From assembly GCA_009783975.1 (NCBI GenBank), contig WRCL01000070.1:1-7946 (forward strand): a DNA stretch of 7,946 nt. The letters are read 5' to 3'. A model generated the notes under the pieces. It saw only the letters and a program-made list of their open reading frames with translations, had not been told where the DNA came from and did not search any database. The translations under genes and the position numbers were made by a program. The DNA is from Micrococcales bacterium (GTDB lineage Bacteria; Actinomycetota; Actinomycetes; Actinomycetales; Cellulomonadaceae). Below, one piece after another: positions 4,916-7,946 of this stretch; position 1 is the stretch's first letter, and every line of letters begins with the position of its first letter.

Positions 4916-5518
4916 ATGCGTCATCTCGTTGCTGTGGCCGCGGCTGTGCTGGCGTTGGCTGGGTGTGCCCAGGCTGACAACCCCAGCACCCCAGCGTCGC
5001 CCGTCGGTCCCGTCGAACCCACCGAGCTCGCGTCGTGCCTGGTCGGGACGTGGGACCTGGACGTCGGCTTTTTTGAGGAGATGCTCTTGGAGTCGACCCG
5101 CGCGAGCATGCGACGCGACGGGCTTGACGGCAGCGTCTCTAGCACGAGGTTCTCCGCCGTGCAGACCACGACGTTCGCAGCCGACGGGACGTTCTCCACC
5201 CAGCTGCCGATGTCGATGGAGATGACCATGGTGCTCATGGGCCACCCGTTGCCCACGACGTACGACGCCACGAGCAGCGGAACCGGCACCTGGTCGGCTG
5301 GCACCACCACGTTGTCGACGACGTTCGCCGACCGTGGGATCGAACAACAGATGATCATGGCCGGCGAGCCGGTCGAGGTCGCGCTCGGCCCATTGTTGCT
5401 GCTGCCCGATGTCCCGACCCCCGTCGTCTGCGACGGCTCGACCATCACGGTGGAGCTCGACACCGACGACGTCGACCCCCATTTCCCCGAGGTCCTGGTC
5501 TTCACCCGCCAACCTTGA
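4916..5518 (+). CDS. Secreted lipoprotein of unknown function
   Basis: This 200-residue protein has a short lipoprotein signal peptide: MRH, a hydrophobic stretch, and the lipobox LAGC with the lipidated Cys at 17. A Pro/Ser/Thr-rich linker (about 20-38) follows. The mature domain starts SCLVGTWDLD, reminiscent of the GxW motif of lipocalin-like beta-barrels, and ends VVCDGSTITVELD, VLVFTRQP. Cys41 and Cys172 could form a disulfide outside the cell. The protein should be anchored to the outer face of the cytoplasmic membrane. The frame opens further upstream, but ATG 4916 has AAGGAG 4 nt before it and gives a proper signal peptide. The gene converges with the next one and their 3' ends overlap by 17 bp. 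The lipocalin-like assignment is tentative; the lipoprotein call is firm. Confidence 0.85.
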   Translation: MRHLVAVAAAVLALAGCAQADNPSTPASPVGPVEPTELASCLVGTWDLDVGFFEEMLLESTRASMRRDGLDGSVSSTRFSAVQTTTFAADGTFSTQLPMSMEMTMVLMGHPLPTTYDATSSGTGTWSAGTTTLSTTFADRGIEQQMIMAGEPVEVALGPLLLLPDVPTPVVCDGSTITVELDTDDVDPHFPEVLVFTRQP

Positions 5519-6044
5519 CCCCACCGCCGAGGCGGCCAGGACGACCAGGGTGACGACCTCGCTCGTGCGCCACGCTGTGCACGTGCGCGCGCCGCGGCTT
5601 TGCGCCGTCCACGTGGTCCCACTGGATCTTCAGCCGGTGCGGGCCGGTGGCGTCAACCAGGACTGGGACGGTGTCCCCGGCGGCAGGCCACCGGTCGGCC
5701 CTGCACAGCTCTTCGTACTCGACTTTCTGCGCGGCGATCCCCAGGGCAGACGCGACCCCGATGATGACGAGGTTCCCGGACCGGCCCGCCGGTGGCGCCG
5801 GGTTGACGCTCACCACGCGCAACGAGCCGGAAACAGGTTCCTTCAATGCCCACCTGGGCAGCAGGTCCAGGCCGTACCGGCCGAACAGCAGCCCAGCGAG
5901 ACCCAAGCCCATGACAACCATCCCCGCCAGCAGGAGCCCTCCGGAGCCGATCATCCCGCCGATGCCGGACACGAAGGGCCCGAGGACGGTGACCAGAAGC
6001 CCAATCGTCGTCAGGGCGACCCGAAGTGACGTCTTGCCCTTCAC
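5502..6044 (-). CDS. Small membrane protein with C-terminal beta domain
   Basis: About 180 residues. Two hydrophobic helices (roughly residues 10-30 and 35-57 counted from GTG 6050) are separated by a Gly-rich turn, followed by a soluble part. The soluble part includes SLRVVSVNPAPP, a weak third hydrophobic patch (NLVIIGVASALGI), and a terminal segment CRADRWPAAGDTVPVLVDAT leading to RLKIQWDHV, which looks like a beta-rich domain common in uncharacterised actinobacterial membrane proteins. The last 30 residues are basic and Gly-rich and overlap the lipoprotein gene end. Two in-frame GTG starts exist (6050 and 6044); 6044 is preferred because GAAAGGA lies about 7 nt upstream, against 1 nt for 6050. 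No catalytic motif is seen. The function is unknown. Confidence 0.75.
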   Translation of the reverse strand: MKGKTSLRVALTTIGLLVTVLGPFVSGIGGMIGSGGLLLAGMVVMGLGLAGLLFGRYGLDLLPRWALKEPVSGSLRVVSVNPAPPAGRSGNLVIIGVASALGIAAQKVEYEELCRADRWPAAGDTVPVLVDATGPHRLKIQWDHVDGAKPRRAHVHSVAHERGRHPGRPGRLGGGVKVGG

Positions 6045-6077
6045 GCTCACGTCCTTTCTTGTGCGCGGCCACCAGCC

Positions 6078-6083
6078 ATGTTA
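6078..6083 (-). promoter_or_regulatory. Candidate -10 box of the small membrane-protein gene
   Basis: TAACAT on the minus strand fits TANNNT and would give a leader of about 27 nt with the GAAAGGA Shine-Dalgarno. No convincing -35 is seen. Confidence 0.3.
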
Positions 6084-6107
6084 CGGCCCACGGAGCGGCG
6101 GCCGGTG

Positions 6108-6848
6108 CTACGCCAGACCTCCGCTCGCCGAAGGTCTGTTCCTCACGCGCCTGCGGCCCCGGCACCCAGGGTCAACGCCTGAGGCGAGAGATTCTGGATC
6201 GGCCAGCGTCACGGCGCACACGAGACAGCGGTCCCCGCGAAAGGTCTCAGCGCTGGGCGCGTGGGGGCTGGGCGCAGCGGCGACACCGGGGAACACGTCG
6301 CGCATCGCGTCGAACACCTGGGGATGTCCGGCGCCGAGAGCCGCATGCAAGGTCTCAGGTGTGTTCGGTGGGCGTGACCGTGTCGCGGCCATCACCTCCA
6401 GCGCTGATCGGTACGACTCCGGTGTCGTCACAGCGGCCAGATAGGCGTCGGGGTGCACCGCGCAGACACACGCTTCCAACAGGTCTGCCCGGCCAAAGTC
6501 GTGGACGTTCCGCGTGACGAGAACGCCGATCTTGGCGGCTGCGGCGGCGCCCAGCACATGCCGGTCGGTCTGCGACGTGTCGACCATGGCCGCGATCTGC
6601 TCGGGACTGGCATCAGGCACCAGCACGGTGCTTCCCCAGTCGAACCGTTGCCGCAGGTCGGCAATCTTGACCTGGCCGCGGCGCAAGGCTCGTTCCGCCT
6701 CGGCCTCGACCGACAGGCTCCAACGGACGACGAACCGCGCACCTGGCTGGAGAGCCACGGCCATGAGCAGCGTCCGGGTCATCGGGGCCGCGAGCACGTC
6801 AGCATCAACGATGACGGCCTGCCTAGACGTGGTCACCATTGCCCCCAT
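6108..6848 (-). CDS. PIN_3-type toxin with C-terminal helical extension (VapC50-like)
   Basis: This 246-residue protein has a PIN domain at about 10-135 and a C-terminal helical region, longer than ordinary VapC. Acidic PIN residues are visible: Asp15/Asp17 in VIVDADVL, Glu48/Glu50 in SLSVEAEAE, Asp95 in TDRHVLGAA, and Asp117 in TRNVHDF. The segment 133-185 (HPDAYLAAV...RPPNTPETLHAAL...) matches the helical extension seen after PIN_3 domains in VapC50-like toxins. The tail has an isolated CLVC (208-211) and ends in a basic, Gly/Arg-rich stretch. It probably is an endoribonuclease toxin, paired with the HTH protein whose gene ends 9 nt upstream. The ATG at 6848 has AGAGG about 6 nt before it; ATG 6839 is a less likely alternative. 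Confidence 0.83.
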   Translation of the reverse strand: MGAMVTTSRQAVIVDADVLAAPMTRTLLMAVALQPGARFVVRWSLSVEAEAERALRRGQVKIADLRQRFDWGSTVLVPDASPEQIAAMVDTSQTDRHVLGAAAAAKIGVLVTRNVHDFGRADLLEACVCAVHPDAYLAAVTTPESYRSALEVMAATRSRPPNTPETLHAALGAGHPQVFDAMRDVFPGVAAAPSPHAPSAETFRGDRCLVCAVTLADPESLASGVDPGCRGRRRVRNRPSASGGLA

Positions 6849-6857
6849 GCACTGCCT

Positions 6858-7199
6858 CTAGAAGTCGTCGGCGAGAGCCACGACGGTGTCGGCCCACATG
6901 GTACGCCGATATCTGTCGAGCTCGGACTCGCAGATCCGCCAGCGGTTGCCCTTCCTCGTAGCGGTGATCGTCCCGTCGTCGATCCGGCGTTGGATGGTCA
7001 TGCGCGACACGTCGGCGATGTGCGCAGCCTCTTGGGGGGAGTATGTGCGCTCGTCCACGCTGACCGTCACGGTCTTGCCAGCCTCAGCGGCACGGTGCAC
7101 AAGCTCGTACACGGCCCGGCCCCAGTCCGACTCCCACGAGGGGTTCAGCGCGACCGAGGAGGCCGGGACGACCACCTGCTGCACTGTGCGGCTCTCCAC
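6858..7199 (-). CDS. Excisionase-like HTH antitoxin
   Basis: This 113-residue protein starts at GTG 7199 (MESRTVQQVV). The first 50 residues are a helical N-terminal part with YELVHRAAEAGKTVTVS. Residues 52-97 (TYSPQEAAHIADVSRMTIQR, then RIDDGTITATRKGNRWRICESELDRY) are a MerR/excisionase-type HTH (HTH_17). Such proteins are the usual antitoxin partners of PIN_3 toxins in actinobacteria: they bind the operon promoter and inhibit the downstream toxin. The toxin gene follows after 9 nt. The frame is open far upstream to 7745, but GTG 7199 is chosen because it lies 7 nt after a TAGGGT -10 box and gives the family length; there is no Shine-Dalgarno. It is called an antitoxin, not an excisionase, because no integrase is nearby. 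Confidence 0.85.
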   Translation of the reverse strand: MESRTVQQVVVPASSVALNPSWESDWGRAVYELVHRAAEAGKTVTVSVDERTYSPQEAAHIADVSRMTIQRRIDDGTITATRKGNRWRICESELDRYRRTMWADTVVALADDF

Positions 7200-7206
7200 G
7201 CCCACA

Positions 7207-7240
7207 ACCCTACCAGGCCTGAGCAGATAGGTGAATTCAC
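7207..7240 (-). promoter_or_regulatory. Leaderless promoter and candidate operators of the HTH/PIN pair
   Basis: On the minus strand TTCACC (7235-7230) and TAGGGT (7212-7207) are 17 bp apart, and the start codon GTG follows 7 nt later. A perfect 10-bp palindrome GTGAATTCAC (7231-7240) overlaps the -35. An 8-bp palindrome CAGGCCTG (7214-7221) abuts the -10; their centres are 18 bp apart. These are plausible binding sites for the HTH antitoxin. Confidence 0.55.
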
Positions 7241-7309
7241 TGCCCACAGCTGCACAGGCTGCGCTGTCGCGCTGGTGCGGTCGTGGGATCGGTAGCAGCG
7301 GGCGGCGCA

Positions 7310-7315
7310 TAGCGT
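7310..7315 (+). promoter_or_regulatory. Candidate -10 box of the 137-residue protein gene
   Basis: TAGCGT fits TANNNT and lies about 48 nt before the GTG at 7363. The -35 is not clear. The intergenic region 7200-7362 is shared with the divergent HTH/PIN operon. Confidence 0.3.
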
Positions 7316-7362
7316 GCGGGTGCGCCAGCCCACACGGGGCTGACCAGCGAGAGGAGAGAACC

Positions 7363-7776
7363 GTGGGACTGTTTGGTGCAAGGCGCGGCTCGGACGACCC
7401 GCTCGACGAGGTTGAGGACATCGTCGCTGGGCGAGGGCTCACCGGGAAGCTGACGCGGATGTTCATGGGCGCCGACGTCGTGCAAGACGTACAACAAACG
7501 GTGAGCATGGCGCGGGCGGTGCAGGCGTCGCAGGCGGCAGTTGCCGCGGGCGTGCCGACCACTGCCGCGACCGTCGCAGCGGTGGCCGACACAGGCCAGC
7601 TCATGAACAACGACCCCGTGGTCCTCATCACCGCGACGCTGCCCGACGGGCGCACCGCACAGGTGCAGGCGTTGGTCTCAAAGCTGGCGATCCCGCGTCC
7701 GGGCGACACTGTGCTGCTGGTGGAGAACCCCACGCAGCCAGGCACGCTCGCGTACGCCGGGCTCGCACCACGGTAA
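7363..7776 (+). CDS. Small cytoplasmic protein of unknown function
   Basis: This 137-residue protein starts MGLFGARRGSDDPLDEVEDI. A helical, Ala/Val/Gln-rich middle (about 35-75, VVQDVQQTVSMARAVQASQA) is followed by a beta-rich C-terminus (PVVLITATLPDGRTAQVQAL, then LAIPRPGDTVLLVENP). No membrane segment or signal peptide is seen. The C-terminal pattern, with GDTV followed by a hydrophobic strand, recalls the end of the small membrane protein at 5502-6044, suggesting a related beta domain. GTG 7363 is preferred over upstream in-frame starts because GAGGAGAG lies 4-5 nt before it. The next gene starts 10 nt downstream, so they are likely co-transcribed. The function is unknown. Confidence 0.8.
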   Translation: MGLFGARRGSDDPLDEVEDIVAGRGLTGKLTRMFMGADVVQDVQQTVSMARAVQASQAAVAAGVPTTAATVAAVADTGQLMNNDPVVLITATLPDGRTAQVQALVSKLAIPRPGDTVLLVENPTQPGTLAYAGLAPR

Positions 7777-7786
7777 GAGGCGGTGC

Positions 7787-7946
7787 GTGGTGAAGATCGG
7801 CAAGGTCCTGTCCCGGCTGGGGTTCGTGTGCGTGTTCCTGTGTGGGTTCAGCCCGGTGCTGACGGTGCTCGTCCCCGGGCACGAGATGGAGATCGGCCGG
7901 TTCGTGCCTGTGATCATCGCAGGAACGGTCCTCAGTGTCGCGATGA
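7787..7946 (+). CDS. Membrane protein, N-terminal part only
   Basis: The frame is open to the right edge of the window (53 codons). It begins MVKIGKVLSRLGFVCVFLCG. A hydrophobic helix (about residues 11-32) is followed by a short polar loop (PGHEMEIGR) and a second hydrophobic segment (FVPVIIAGTVLSVAM) that is cut off. GTG 7787 has AAGAGG 6 nt upstream, overlapping the stop codon of the preceding gene; GTG 7790 is an alternative. It is probably the second gene of an operon with the 137-residue protein. The two-helix N-terminus resembles the layout of the membrane protein at 5502-6044, but a relationship cannot be shown from this fragment. Confidence 0.65.
   Translation, partial: MVKIGKVLSRLGFVCVFLCGFSPVLTVLVPGHEMEIGRFVPVIIAGTVLSVAM

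Noticed and set aside
6858..7199. Phage excisionase (Xis) next to an integrase
   Set aside because: The HTH resembles excisionase, but its partner is a PIN protein and no integrase is present; a TA antitoxin is the better reading.
6453..7295. Plus-strand ORF of 280 codons
   Set aside because: It is antisense to both the PIN_3 and HTH genes and has no recognisable motif.
6858..7745. 295-codon version of the HTH protein
   Set aside because: The upstream part is opposite the 137-residue protein gene and the divergent promoter region; GTG 7199 gives the family length and follows a -10 box.

Overview
The window is high-GC DNA with GTG starts, Shine-Dalgarno genes mixed with apparently leaderless ones, TANNNT -10 boxes and a DivIVA-domain fragment. 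This fits an actinobacterium, perhaps a Micrococcales relative of Cellulomonas; genus and species cannot be read from the sequence. It looks like an accessory region rich in toxin-antitoxin (TA) genes, not a core metabolic locus.

Layout. 1-310 (minus): a CopG/ribbon-helix-helix antitoxin and the first codons of its PIN toxin, which runs off the left edge. 524-2071 (minus): a full-length AAA-ATPase-like protein with a C-terminal PD-(D/E)XK nuclease domain. 2072-2382: a stretch without a recognised gene that holds a promoter, a possible 55-codon ORF and inverted repeats. 2383-3011 (plus): a Phd-type antitoxin and PIN toxin pair. 3014-3098: first copy of an 85-bp palindromic element. 3126-4391 (minus): a DUF4143-type ATPase, preceded by three tandem 23-bp repeats at 4405-4473. 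4581-4700 (plus): the start of a DivIVA-domain gene, cut off by the second 85-bp element (4697-4781). 4916-5518 (plus): a secreted lipoprotein. 5502-6044 (minus): a small membrane protein. 6108-7199 (minus): a third TA-like pair, an excisionase-like HTH protein followed by a PIN_3-type protein. 7363-7946 (plus): a small protein of unknown function and the start of a membrane protein.

How it fits together. Three PIN-domain toxins each have an unrelated antitoxin (ribbon-helix-helix, Phd, excisionase-like HTH). Each antitoxin gene has a TANNNT hexamer ending only 6-7 nt before its start codon and no Shine-Dalgarno, as expected for leaderless, autoregulated TA operons. The other genes carry clear Shine-Dalgarno sequences. 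The two AAA+ ATPases (AAA-ATPase_like/PDDEXK_9 and DUF4143) both end in a PD-(D/E)XK-like fold and belong to families common in mobile and variable gene regions.

The least-explained structures are the two near-identical 85-bp hairpin elements, one of which appears to have broken a divIVA-like gene, and the 23-bp repeats whose TATAGT motifs fall exactly at -10 and -35 spacing upstream of the DUF4143 gene. No RNA genes, CRISPR array, transposase or integrase gene was seen.
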